A DNA stretch of 64,000 nt. It comes from Glacieibacterium frigidum (lineage in GTDB: Bacteria; Pseudomonadota; Alphaproteobacteria; Sphingomonadales; Sphingomonadaceae). The position numbers were made by a program, and so were the translations under genes. The notes beneath the pieces are model-generated. The model had not been told where the DNA came from and made no database searches. It worked only from the letters and a program-made list of their open reading frames with translations. Shown piece after piece: positions 43,233-51,362 of this stretch; position 1 is the first letter of the stretch; each line of letters opens with the position of its first letter. The stretch spans positions 1,364,001 to 1,428,000 of the forward strand of contig NZ_VJWA01000002.1 in NCBI RefSeq assembly GCF_007097155.1, given 5' to 3'.

Positions 43233-44101
43233 AACCCGACTGGGTGACCGACGGCCGCGACTGGCCCAACCGCGAACACAGTCGCTTCGTCGGCGCGGGC
43301 GGCCTGCGCTGGCATGTGCAGGTCGCGGGTCAAGGCCCGGTGCTGCTCCTCCTCCACGGCGCGGGCGCCGCGACGCATAGCTGGCGCGACGTGCTGCCGC
43401 TGCTCGCGAAGGACTATACCGTCGTCGCGCCCGATCTGCCTGGCCACGGCTTCACCGCGACGCCGGGCGCGAGCGGGCTGACGATGCCCGGCATGGCGCG
43501 CGGCGTCGCGGCGCTGCTGGCAGAACTCGGCATGGCCCCGGCGCTGGTCGCGGCGCATTCGGCGGGCGCGGGCGTAGCGCTGCGCCTCGGCCTCGACGGG
43601 CACCTGCCCGGCGTTCCGGTAGTGGCGCTCAACGGCGCGATGCTGCCGTTCCCGGGTATCGCACAGCGGCTGTTCCCGGCGGTCGCGCGGCTGTTATTCG
43701 TCAACCCGCTGATGCCCGCGATCATGAGCTTCCAGGCGTCGCGCCCGGGCGCGGTGGCGCGCGTCATCGCGTCGACCGGCAGCCGCCTCGATGCGCGCGG
43801 CATCGACCTCTATTCGCGGCTGTTCCGCCGGTCGGGACATGTCGCGGGGACGCTCGGCATGATGTCGAACTGGGACCTTGCGGGGCTGAAGCGCGACCTG
43901 CCCCGCGTCGCCGCGCCGCTGGTGCTGATCGCAGGCGACAGCGACACGACCGTGCCTCCAAGGGTGTCGCGCGAGGTCGCCGCTCTCGTGCCCGGCGCGC
44001 GCCTGATCGCTCTGGCGGGCGGGCATCTGATGCACGAGGAGGACCCCGCGAACTTCGCGGCTATGATCGTCGCGGCATCCGGAACGGCAGCATCGCCTTG
44101 A
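43229..44101 (+). CDS. bchO: BchO family alpha/beta hydrolase (magnesium chelatase accessory)
   Basis: A 290-residue alpha/beta hydrolase with a GTG start: LLLHGAGAATHSW oxyanion region, nucleophile elbow AAHSAGAGVAL, Asp in AGDSDTTVPP and His in AGGHLMHEEDP. BchO is always linked to bchID and is needed for normal bacteriochlorophyll levels, but its reaction is not settled. The last 41 bases overlap, in opposite orientation, the 3' end of crtC. Confidence 0.93.
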   Translation: MKPDWVTDGRDWPNREHSRFVGAGGLRWHVQVAGQGPVLLLLHGAGAATHSWRDVLPLLAKDYTVVAPDLPGHGFTATPGASGLTMPGMARGVAALLAELGMAPALVAAHSAGAGVALRLGLDGHLPGVPVVALNGAMLPFPGIAQRLFPAVARLLFVNPLMPAIMSFQASRPGAVARVIASTGSRLDARGIDLYSRLFRRSGHVAGTLGMMSNWDLAGLKRDLPRVAAPLVLIAGDSDTTVPPRVSREVAALVPGARLIALAGGHLMHEEDPANFAAMIVAASGTAASP

Positions 44102-44960
44102 CCAGAGGGTGGCGGAAGCTGTCGAGCGACAGCGATTCGTGCACCGCCATCGTGTCCTCCCCAAACAGCCGCGCCGCGACCGTCGAGCGCGCGTAGAAGG
44201 GCGAATCCTCCCATGTCCGGACAACTTGCGCGATGCCGTCGTCGGCGCGGGACGATCGGTTGACCCGCCAGCCGGTGCGCGGCAGCGGCGCGGGTCGCGG
44301 CATCTCGACCGTCTCGGCCCGGCCCTGTTCGTCGAAGCGCAGCGCCAGCGCGAAGGTCGAGCGATCGCGCCGCACGCCCTCGTAGAACACCGCCGTGTCG
44401 GCCTTCAGGTGCGCGCGCGACCATTGCCAGTCGGCGAAGCCGGCCTCGAGCGGCTCGGTCCCGGTATTGGTGTCGACGTACGCCGTGCCCGACCAGTTGA
44501 GCGCGGGCTCGCTCAGCGTCACCTCGATCCGCGCGCGCGGCGCGACGGGCTGCCAGACGTGCCGCCCCGCGAGGTCGAGCGGGAAGGCCTGGGTGTTGAG
44601 GCAGTCGGGCGTGATCCGCGCGGTGCCGCGCAGCTTGCGCGGGATCGGCGCGCAGACCTCGGTGAAATCGACGACGAGCGCGTCGCCGTCCCAGTGCATC
44701 GCGCTCGGCCCGATGGTCAGCGCGTCGGCGTCGCGTTGCAGCCCGCCGCGCCCGCGCTCGGTCATCGCCCAGCGGTTGCCGCCCGGGCGGTAGACCGCGA
44801 CGTTCAGCGCGACATGGTCGAGCGGGTCGCGCCGCCCACGCGCCCAGTAATAGGGCGAGAAGACGCTGCCGATGAAGGCGATGATCGTCAGGCCGTGGGT
44901 GCCGTCGTCGCTCAGCGCGTCGACGTACCACCAGGCATAGCCCTGGGGGCCGACGTTCAG
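44061..44960 (-). CDS. crtC: carotenoid 1,2-hydratase (hydroxyneurosporene synthase)
   Basis: A CrtC family protein: the characteristic GPQGYAWWYVDALSDDGTHGLTIIAF and GSVFSPYYWARGR open the domain, followed by HVALNVAVYRPGGNRWAMTERG and EVTLSEPALNWSGTAYVDTN. It adds water to the terminal double bond of neurosporene or lycopene. The start is uncertain: no ATG, GTG or TTG lies at the expected N-terminus. A CTG at 44960 overlaps the crtD stop as CTGA, matching family length (299 aa); the nearest conventional in-frame start is a GTG at 45068, deep inside crtD. Convergent 41-base overlap with bchO. Confidence 0.9.
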   Translation of the reverse strand: MNVGPQGYAWWYVDALSDDGTHGLTIIAFIGSVFSPYYWARGRRDPLDHVALNVAVYRPGGNRWAMTERGRGGLQRDADALTIGPSAMHWDGDALVVDFTEVCAPIPRKLRGTARITPDCLNTQAFPLDLAGRHVWQPVAPRARIEVTLSEPALNWSGTAYVDTNTGTEPLEAGFADWQWSRAHLKADTAVFYEGVRRDRSTFALALRFDEQGRAETVEMPRPAPLPRTGWRVNRSSRADDGIAQVVRTWEDSPFYARSTVAARLFGEDTMAVHESLSLDSFRHPLVKAMLPFRMPRRS

Positions 44961-46417
44961 GTCGAAGCGTGGTCCCGGGCGAGTGCGTGCGCTGCCTGGA
45001 TGCCCGACAGCGCCGCCATCGGCACCCCCGCCCCCGGGTGCGTCGCGCCGCCCGCCAGGTACAGCCACGGCAGCTTCGTCCGCGCCCCCGGCCGCTTGAA
45101 CGCCGAGGTCGGGCCGTGCGTCGCCGCGCCATAGATTGCCCCCGCCGACCCCGGGAAGGCCGCCGCGAAGTCCGCTGGCGTCGTCAGCCGGCTCGCCCGC
45201 ATGTCGAGGGTCAGCCCGCACTGCCGCAGCCGCTCGAAGGTCGCTGTCGTGCATGCGTCGAACCCGTCCTCCCCGCGGCCACCGTCGCGCAACGCGGGCG
45301 CGTTGACAATCAGTTGCAGGCGTTCGGGGCGATCGGTCGCGGGGCTGTCGTCGGCGTCGCGGTCCTGCGCGCAGACATAGACGCTGGGTTCGAACGGCGC
45401 GCGACCGGCCTTCAGCTCGGCGAACTCGCGCGCATAGTCGCCCGAGAAGAACACGTTGTGGCGCACCAGCGGGAAGCCTTGCACGGTCGCGTCGCACGTC
45501 CAGACCAGCCCCGACAGCGACCGGTCGCGGGGGTCGAGCGGCCTGACCGCGCCGGGCAGCAGGCCGCGCAGCCCCTGCGGGTCGCCGCCCCAGACGACGG
45601 CGTCGGTCTCGATCGTCTCGCCGCTGGCCAGTGTCACGTGGCTCCTGCCGACCCCGGTGACCGCCTCGCCGTAGCGGTAGGTCGCGCCGTTTGCCCGCCC
45701 CAGCCCCTCGACCGCGCGCGCCAGTGCGGTCATGCCGCCATCGACGAGCCAGACGCCGTCGGCCTCGACCGCGGCGATCAGCATCAGCGTCGCGGGCGCC
45801 TCGAACGGCGACGACCCGGCATAGGTGGCGTAGCGCCCGAACAGCTGGCGCAGCCGCGGATCGGCGAAATAATGCGCGAGCCGCCCCCACAGCGTCGAAA
45901 ACGGGTGGATGCCGATCAGGCCGGGCAGGCCGCGGAGCCCCATGCGCATGGTCAGGCCGAGCGGCGAGGTGGCAGGCGCCCGCAGGAAGGGTGCGTCGAG
46001 GTTGCGCCGGATCGTTCGCGCCTCGGCCATGAAGGCGGTGAAGCCGCGCGCCTCTGCGGCGCCTGCGAACACCCCGATGGCGTCGGCGCTCGCGGCGTCG
46101 TCGGCGAAGAGGTCGAGGCGCTGGTCCGGCCCCCAGGCGTGGCGCGCGAGGATGTGCGCCGGCTGCAGCGTCACCGCGTCGTCGAGCGCGCCGCCGCAGC
46201 TCTCGAAGACCTCGTCGAACACCCAGCGCATCGTGAACACGGTCGGCCCGCCCTCGACGCCGACGCCGCCGACATCGAGGCTGCGGATCTTGCCGCCCGG
46301 GGCCTGGCCTCCGTCGACGACCGTCACCGCAAAGCCGCGCGCCGCCAGCAAGGCCGCCGCCGTCAGTCCGCCCATGCCTGCGCCGACGACGACGACGCGC
46401 TTGGTTGTTGCCGGCAC
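44957..46417 (-). CDS. crtD: hydroxyneurosporene/methoxyneurosporene desaturase
   Basis: A 486-residue flavin desaturase with a GTG start. The Rossmann motif VVVVGAGMGGLTAAALLAARG opens the protein, VEGGPTVFTMRWVFDEVF follows, and the C-terminus has YLAGGATHPGAGVPMAALSG, the phytoene-desaturase-family FAD-binding end. Adjacent crtC and the photosynthesis setting identify it as CrtD, which desaturates the 3,4 bond of the hydrated carotenoid. The stop overlaps the probable crtC start. Confidence 0.93.
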   Translation of the reverse strand: MPATTKRVVVVGAGMGGLTAAALLAARGFAVTVVDGGQAPGGKIRSLDVGGVGVEGGPTVFTMRWVFDEVFESCGGALDDAVTLQPAHILARHAWGPDQRLDLFADDAASADAIGVFAGAAEARGFTAFMAEARTIRRNLDAPFLRAPATSPLGLTMRMGLRGLPGLIGIHPFSTLWGRLAHYFADPRLRQLFGRYATYAGSSPFEAPATLMLIAAVEADGVWLVDGGMTALARAVEGLGRANGATYRYGEAVTGVGRSHVTLASGETIETDAVVWGGDPQGLRGLLPGAVRPLDPRDRSLSGLVWTCDATVQGFPLVRHNVFFSGDYAREFAELKAGRAPFEPSVYVCAQDRDADDSPATDRPERLQLIVNAPALRDGGRGEDGFDACTTATFERLRQCGLTLDMRASRLTTPADFAAAFPGSAGAIYGAATHGPTSAFKRPGARTKLPWLYLAGGATHPGAGVPMAALSGIQAAHALARDHAST

Positions 46418-46418
46418 G

Positions 46419-46790
46419 CTACCGTGCCCGGGGCCGCACCGGCCACAGCAGCGCGAGGGTCAGCAGCAGCGGCGCGACATAGGGCAGGTTGATCGCCGCC
46501 GCGTCGCGCCAGCCGAGCCCGCCCGCCATCGCGAAAGTGTCGGCGAGCGGCAGCGCGAGCAGGGCGGCGACGAAGACGAACACCACTTGCCACGCCCGCG
46601 CGGCGATCAGCGCGAGTAGGAAGCAGCCCAGCCAGATCTCGCGCAGGCCGAACAGCCGCTGCCACGGCACCCCGTCGGCGGCGGGCCGCACGAACGACAC
46701 GCCCAGCCCGATCAGCACGACGCCAAGCACCGCCGCCAGCGCCACGCCGAGGCGGACACGCACTGTCATGCGGGGATCGGCGGCGGGCAT
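46419..46790 (-). CDS. small membrane protein, DUF4267-like
   Basis: A 123-residue protein with four hydrophobic segments (LGVALAAVLGVVLIGLG, REIWLGCFLLALIAA, VVFVFVAALLALPLADTFAMAGG, VAPLLLTLALLWPV). The FGLREIWLGCFLLAL and ALPLADTF segments resemble DUF4267. It ends one base before crtD, so it is first in the crtDC unit and could help carotenoid assembly, but function is unknown. The start could also be the ATG at 46769 or one further upstream. Confidence 0.72.
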   Translation of the reverse strand: MPAADPRMTVRVRLGVALAAVLGVVLIGLGVSFVRPAADGVPWQRLFGLREIWLGCFLLALIAARAWQVVFVFVAALLALPLADTFAMAGGLGWRDAAAINLPYVAPLLLTLALLWPVRPRAR

Positions 46791-46868
46791 CGCGATGCTT
46801 GTCCGGTCGCGGCGTGGGTGCGTCAAGCCGGGGTTTGCGGCGGCGCGCCGGCGTGGCAATCAGGCGCG

Positions 46869-48365
46869 ATGCGTACCCTCCTCCCCGTCGTGCTGCTCCT
46901 CTCCACTCCTGCTACCGCGCAGACCGCGACCGAGGCGACGCAAGCCGCGATTCAGCGCGTCGAGCGGCTCAACCCCAAGGTCAACGCGGTCATCGCGCTC
47001 GATCCGACCGCGCTCGACCAGGCCCGCACCATCGACCGCGGGCGGCGCGCGCGGGGGCCGCTGTACGGCATGGCGATCCTGGTGAAGGACAATATCGAGA
47101 CCAGGGGCCCGCTGCCGACTACCGCGGGCAGCCGCGCGTTGCTGGCCAACGTCAGCGGCGTCGATGCCCCCGCGGTGGCGCGGCTGCGCGGCGCGGATGC
47201 GGTGATCCTCGGCAAGACCAACCTGTCCGAATGGGCGAACTTCCGCAGCCAGGCGTCGATCTCGGGCTGGAGCGGCGTCGGCGGACAGACGCGCAACCCG
47301 CACGCGCTGGATCGCAATCCGTGCGGCTCGTCGTCGGGCAGCGGGGCGGCGGTCGGCAGCGGCATGGTCGACGCGGCGATCGGGACCGAGACCGACGGCT
47401 CGATCACCTGCCCCGCCGCGATCAACGGAATCGTCGGGCTGAAGCCGACGGTCGGCCTCGTCAGCCGCGCGCGCATCGTGCCGATCAGCGCGAGCCAGGA
47501 CACCGCCGGCCCGATGACCCGCGACGTGCGGACCGCGGCGCGCGTGCTGGGCGCGATCGCCGGTGCCGACGACCGCGATCCCGCAACCAAGGGCGCGCAG
47601 GTCGGCGACTATATGGCGGCGTTGAACCCGCAGGCATTGAAAGGCGTGCGCATCGGCGTGCTGCGCTTCGCGACGGGCTGGTCGGTGCCGGTCGACGCGT
47701 TGTTCGAACGCGCGCTCGGCGTGCTCAAGGCGCAAGGCGCGACGCTCGTCGACATCAAGGAGCTGAAGGACCGCGGCAAGATCGGCCCGGCCGAATTCAC
47801 CGTGCTGCTGACCGAGTTCAAGGCCGGGCTCAACGCCTATCTCGCCGCGACGCCGCCGGGCGTGAAGACCCGCAGCCTCGCTGACGTCATCGCGTTCAAC
47901 AAGACGGACGCGCGCGAGATGGCGCTGTTTGGGCAGGACATCCTCGAGAAGTCGGAAGCGACCAAGGGCCTCGACGACCCCGCCTACAAGGAGGCGCGTG
48001 CGCTGTCGCTGCGGCTGGCGGGCAAGGACGGCATCGACGCGATGCTCATCGCCACCAACACGGTCGCGCTGGTCTCACCGACGATGCCCCCCGCCTGGCT
48101 GATCGATGCGGTCAACGGCGACCAGAGCAGCGGCGGCGGCGCCGGCGGCCTCGCCGCGGTCGCGGGCTATCCGCACCTGACCGTGCCGATGGGCGATATT
48201 CGCGGGCTCCCGGTCGGCCTGTCGCTGATCGGCCCGGCATGGAGCGAGGCGCGCCTGCTCGGGCTGGGCTTTGCGTACGAACAGGCAGCGAAGATCGTGC
48301 TCAAGCCGAGCTTCCGCGCGTCGGTCGAGGACGACGCCGACGTCAAGGCACTGCCCGCCAAGTGA
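46869..48365 (+). CDS. amidase-signature family enzyme, probably secreted
   Basis: A 498-residue protein beginning with a signal peptide (MRTLLPVVLLLSTPATAQ). The amidase signature Ser-cisSer-Lys triad is visible: Lys in ILVKDNIETRG, the Gly/Ser loop CGSSSGSGAAVGSGM, and GTETDGSITCPAAINGIVGLKPT. It hydrolyses an amide in the periplasm; the substrate is unknown. It is the first of five genes that break the carotenoid cluster and is coupled to the next gene (GTGA). Confidence 0.92.
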   Translation: MRTLLPVVLLLSTPATAQTATEATQAAIQRVERLNPKVNAVIALDPTALDQARTIDRGRRARGPLYGMAILVKDNIETRGPLPTTAGSRALLANVSGVDAPAVARLRGADAVILGKTNLSEWANFRSQASISGWSGVGGQTRNPHALDRNPCGSSSGSGAAVGSGMVDAAIGTETDGSITCPAAINGIVGLKPTVGLVSRARIVPISASQDTAGPMTRDVRTAARVLGAIAGADDRDPATKGAQVGDYMAALNPQALKGVRIGVLRFATGWSVPVDALFERALGVLKAQGATLVDIKELKDRGKIGPAEFTVLLTEFKAGLNAYLAATPPGVKTRSLADVIAFNKTDAREMALFGQDILEKSEATKGLDDPAYKEARALSLRLAGKDGIDAMLIATNTVALVSPTMPPAWLIDAVNGDQSSGGGAGGLAAVAGYPHLTVPMGDIRGLPVGLSLIGPAWSEARLLGLGFAYEQAAKIVLKPSFRASVEDDADVKALPAK

Positions 48366-48820
48366 TCGCGGCGGCGCGGCCCGAGACGTGGCGCGTCGTG
48401 CTCGCCTTCGCGCTCGCCCCAGCTGTGCCTGCCACCGTCGCCAGCGCGACGACGCTGTGGGACGGGCATGACAACGGCGGCTGGTTCGGCACGTGGAAGC
48501 TCTACGCCGTCGTCGGTGGCTATCTGCCGGCGCTGCTGCTCGGTCTCCCGGCGTGGTTCGTGCTCAGGAACCGCGTCGCGCCGGGGTACGGCGCGGCAAT
48601 GCTCGCGGGTGCCATCGTCGCGGCGCTGCCATGGGTGCTGCTGGCACTGCTCGCGGGCAATCCCGACAACGCCAGCCAGGGCGGGGTCGTGACCGTCGTC
48701 GACGGGACGCGGACGCTCGGCGGCTGGATCGCCCTCCTGCGTAGCGTCGGACTCATCGCTGCCCTCGGCGCGCTCGGCGGCGTGGTGTTCCGCGTCGTCG
48801 TACACGGGCGGCGGTCGTGA
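48362..48820 (+). CDS. hypothetical membrane protein
   Basis: A 152-residue protein with a GTG start overlapping the amidase stop. Four hydrophobic segments are visible (VVLAFALAPAVPATVAS, AVVGGYLPALLLGLPAWFVL, AAMLAGAIVAALPWVLLALLAG, LLRSVGLIAALGALGGVVF). I do not recognise the family. It is embedded between two secreted hydrolases in one coupled transcription unit. Confidence 0.78.
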   Translation: MIAAARPETWRVVLAFALAPAVPATVASATTLWDGHDNGGWFGTWKLYAVVGGYLPALLLGLPAWFVLRNRVAPGYGAAMLAGAIVAALPWVLLALLAGNPDNASQGGVVTVVDGTRTLGGWIALLRSVGLIAALGALGGVVFRVVVHGRRS

Positions 48821-50028
48821 GGCGCGCGCTTGTCGCGCTGCTACTTCTCGCCGCAGCACCCGCCGAGCCGCGCTTCGACGCGACCGCCGCCTGGGGCGAG
48901 TTCACGACGCTGCTGCGCACCAGCTACGGCTATTTCCAGCGGCCTGGCGTCGATGGCGAGGCGATCCTCAAGGCGTTCGAGGCGCGCGCTACCGCCGCGT
49001 CCGACCGCGCCGCGTTTGTCGATGTGCTGCAGCGGGTCGCTGCCAACTTTAACGACCCGCATTTCGTCGTCGGGCCGTTCACCGACGACGATTACGGCGT
49101 GATCCCGACCGCGGGCGACCTGCACGCGGCGCGGAAGGGCGGCGTGGCGGAGATCGTCGCAGTCCGCGACGACAGCGCGGCGGGGCTGCGGCGCGGCGAC
49201 CGGATCACGAACATCGAGGGCGGCACCGTCGACGCCGCGATCGCCCGCGCCTGCGGCCGGCCCGTCGCCGTGCTGTCGGCGGTTCAGGCCGATTACTGCC
49301 TCGACATGGCCCTGGCCGGCGTCTGGAAACAGCCGCGCCGGATCACCCTTGCCGGTGCAGGCGAGCGCGCGCTGCCCGCCACCGTCGCGATGGTTCGGCG
49401 CGTGGCGGCGCTGCCCCCGCTGACCATCGAGCGGCGCGGCGGCGCGGCGGTGATCCGGGTCAACAATTCTCTCGGCCGCAACGAGACGATCGCGGCATTC
49501 AAGGACGCGCTGGCGGGCCTCGCCGATGCGCCCGTGCTGGTCATCGACCTGCGCAACACGCCGAGCGGCGGCAACACGACCGTCGCGCGCGGCATCATGG
49601 GCCACTTCGTCGATGCGCCGCGGCCCTATCAGATGCACGTCATCCCGTCGGAGGAGCGGCAGTTCGGCGTGCCGCGCCGCTTCGTCGAATATGTCATGCC
49701 GATCGCGCCGCGCTACCGCGGGCGGGTCGTGGTCCTCGGCGGTCACTGGACGGGCAGCATGGGCGAGGGGTTAATGATCGGCTTCGACGCGATCGGCGTG
49801 CCGACCGCGGGGTCGCGGCTGGGCGGCCTGCTCGGCGCCCTGTCGAACGAGGTGCTGCCGCTGTCGGGCGCCAGGGTCGACATCGGCGAGGAGCAGCTGT
49901 TCCACGTCGACGGCAGCCCCCGCGAGGACTTCCGCCCGCGCGTGTTCCGCGCCGAAGCCGAGGCGAGGGGGCCTGCCGACCCGCTGCTCGATGCCGCGAT
50001 TGCCGCGGCGCGGCGGCCGCGTGGTTGA
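48817..50028 (+). CDS. S41 family (C-terminal-processing-type) peptidase
   Basis: A 403-residue protein with a GTG start and a short signal peptide. A central PDZ-like segment (VAEIVAVRDDSAAGLRRGDRITNIEGG) precedes the S41 domain: VIRVNNSLGRNETI, LVIDLRNTPSGGNTTVARG and the nucleophile Ser in GGHWTGSMGEGLMIGFDAIG. The usual S41 Lys of the Ser/Lys dyad is not obvious, so a Ser/His/Glu variant of the tricorn/IRBP type is likely. It probably acts in the periplasm on peptides or damaged proteins. Confidence 0.87.
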   Translation: MRRALVALLLLAAAPAEPRFDATAAWGEFTTLLRTSYGYFQRPGVDGEAILKAFEARATAASDRAAFVDVLQRVAANFNDPHFVVGPFTDDDYGVIPTAGDLHAARKGGVAEIVAVRDDSAAGLRRGDRITNIEGGTVDAAIARACGRPVAVLSAVQADYCLDMALAGVWKQPRRITLAGAGERALPATVAMVRRVAALPPLTIERRGGAAVIRVNNSLGRNETIAAFKDALAGLADAPVLVIDLRNTPSGGNTTVARGIMGHFVDAPRPYQMHVIPSEERQFGVPRRFVEYVMPIAPRYRGRVVVLGGHWTGSMGEGLMIGFDAIGVPTAGSRLGGLLGALSNEVLPLSGARVDIGEEQLFHVDGSPREDFRPRVFRAEAEARGPADPLLDAAIAAARRPRG

Positions 50029-50476
50029 GCCGCGTATCCTCGTCGACGGCGACGCCTGCCCGGTGAAGGAGGAGGTGTACAAGGTCGCGTATCGCCACGC
50101 GGTGCCCGTCGCGGTGGTCAGCAACAGCTATTTCCGCGTGCCGCAGCATCCGCTGGTCGAGCAGGTCGTGGTCAGCGACGCGTTCGACGCTGCCGACGAC
50201 TGGATCGCCGAGCGCGCCGATGCCGCGGCGATCGTCATTACCGCCGACATCCTGCTGGCCGAACGCTGCTTGAAGGCGGGCGCGACTGTGCTGTCGCCGA
50301 CCGGCAAGCCGTTCACCGCCAACTCGATCGGCAGCGCCGTCGCGACGCGGGCGATCATGGCCGACCTGCGCGCCGGGGGCGACATCGTCGGCGGCCCAGC
50401 GCCGTTCTCGAAGGTGGACCGCTCGCGGTTTCTGGGAGCGCTCGACACCGCGCTCGTCGCGCTCAAGCGCCGCTAG
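50021..50476 (+). CDS. YaiI/YqxD (DUF188) family protein
   Basis: A 151-residue protein with a GTG start within the 3' end of the S41 gene. It has the family's N-terminal LVDGDACPVKEEVYKVA, SNSYFRVP, DDWIAERA, VITADILLAERCLKAGATVLSPTGK and FSKVDRSRFLGAL, typical of this PIN-related family. The Asp-rich motifs suggest a nuclease-like metal site, but function is not established. Stop overlaps convergently with the next gene. Confidence 0.92.
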   Translation: MVEPRILVDGDACPVKEEVYKVAYRHAVPVAVVSNSYFRVPQHPLVEQVVVSDAFDAADDWIAERADAAAIVITADILLAERCLKAGATVLSPTGKPFTANSIGSAVATRAIMADLRAGGDIVGGPAPFSKVDRSRFLGALDTALVALKRR

Positions 50477-51285
50477 GACAGCCAGTCGGCGATCGTCGTC
50501 GCGGTCGCTGGGTACCAAACGAGGTCGTGGCCAGCGCCGGGGACGATCCGCAGGCTTGCCACCGTGCCCGCCGCCTTGGCCAGCGCAATGCCGTGATCGA
50601 CGCCGATCACCCTGTCGGCATCGCCGTGCAGGATCAGCACGGGCAGGCCGATGCCGCGCAGCTTGGCCGCGCTCGCGTAGCGGTCGCGCACGAGGGGGCG
50701 CAGCAGGCCGATGCCGAAGGTCGCCGCCACCGCGTCGGGCAGGCTGGTGAAGCCCGACACGATAACCAGCGCGCGCCAGTCGCGGCGGCGCGTCGCGAGC
50801 TCGACCGCGATCCCCGACCCGAGCGAATTGCCGATCAGCACCGTGTCGCCCGGAGGCACCCCCGCCTGCGCCAGCCAGGCCAGCGCGCCCGCGCCGTCGG
50901 CATACAGCCCGGCTTCGGAGATCCGCCCCGGCTGGCCGGCATAGCCGCGATATTCGGGGATCAGCACGCCGTAATCCGCCGCCGCGAGCCCGCGCATCGC
51001 CGCGACTCCGCCCGCCAGCCCGTCGGCATTGCCGTGGAAGAAGACGATCGTCGGTCGCCCCCGCGCCGGCCGGTACAGGGCACGCAGCTGCAATCCGTCG
51101 GCGGTCGCGAAGACGATGTCGCGGTAACCCGGCGTCGCGCCGACGGCGGGCGGCGCGGGGGCGCGGCCGACGGGGTAGATCAGGCTGCGCTGGAACGCGA
51201 AGGCGACGCCCAGCACGAGTGCGACCGCCGCCACGACGATCGCCAGTGCCATGATCAGCCAGCGTCCGGTTTCGGGTTGCACCAT
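50473..51285 (-). CDS. alpha/beta hydrolase with N-terminal membrane anchor (BEM46-like)
   Basis: A 270-residue protein with an N-terminal helix (WLIMALAIVVAAVALVLGVAFAF), the fold entry IVFFHGNADGLAGG, nucleophile elbow LIGNSLGSGIAVEL, Asp in LHGDADRVIG and His in GAGHDLVW. This set matches the FrsA/BEM46-type serine hydrolases exposed at the inner membrane. Substrate is unknown. It is the last of the five genes separating crtCD from crtF. Confidence 0.9.
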   Translation of the reverse strand: MVQPETGRWLIMALAIVVAAVALVLGVAFAFQRSLIYPVGRAPAPPAVGATPGYRDIVFATADGLQLRALYRPARGRPTIVFFHGNADGLAGGVAAMRGLAAADYGVLIPEYRGYAGQPGRISEAGLYADGAGALAWLAQAGVPPGDTVLIGNSLGSGIAVELATRRRDWRALVIVSGFTSLPDAVAATFGIGLLRPLVRDRYASAAKLRGIGLPVLILHGDADRVIGVDHGIALAKAAGTVASLRIVPGAGHDLVWYPATATTIADWLS

Positions 51286-51362
51286 GGGCGCAGGCTAGGC
51301 CGCAGCCGTGCATCCGCCAATCGTGGATGACGCGCCGCCGCCGCTCGTCCACCATGGCGGGC

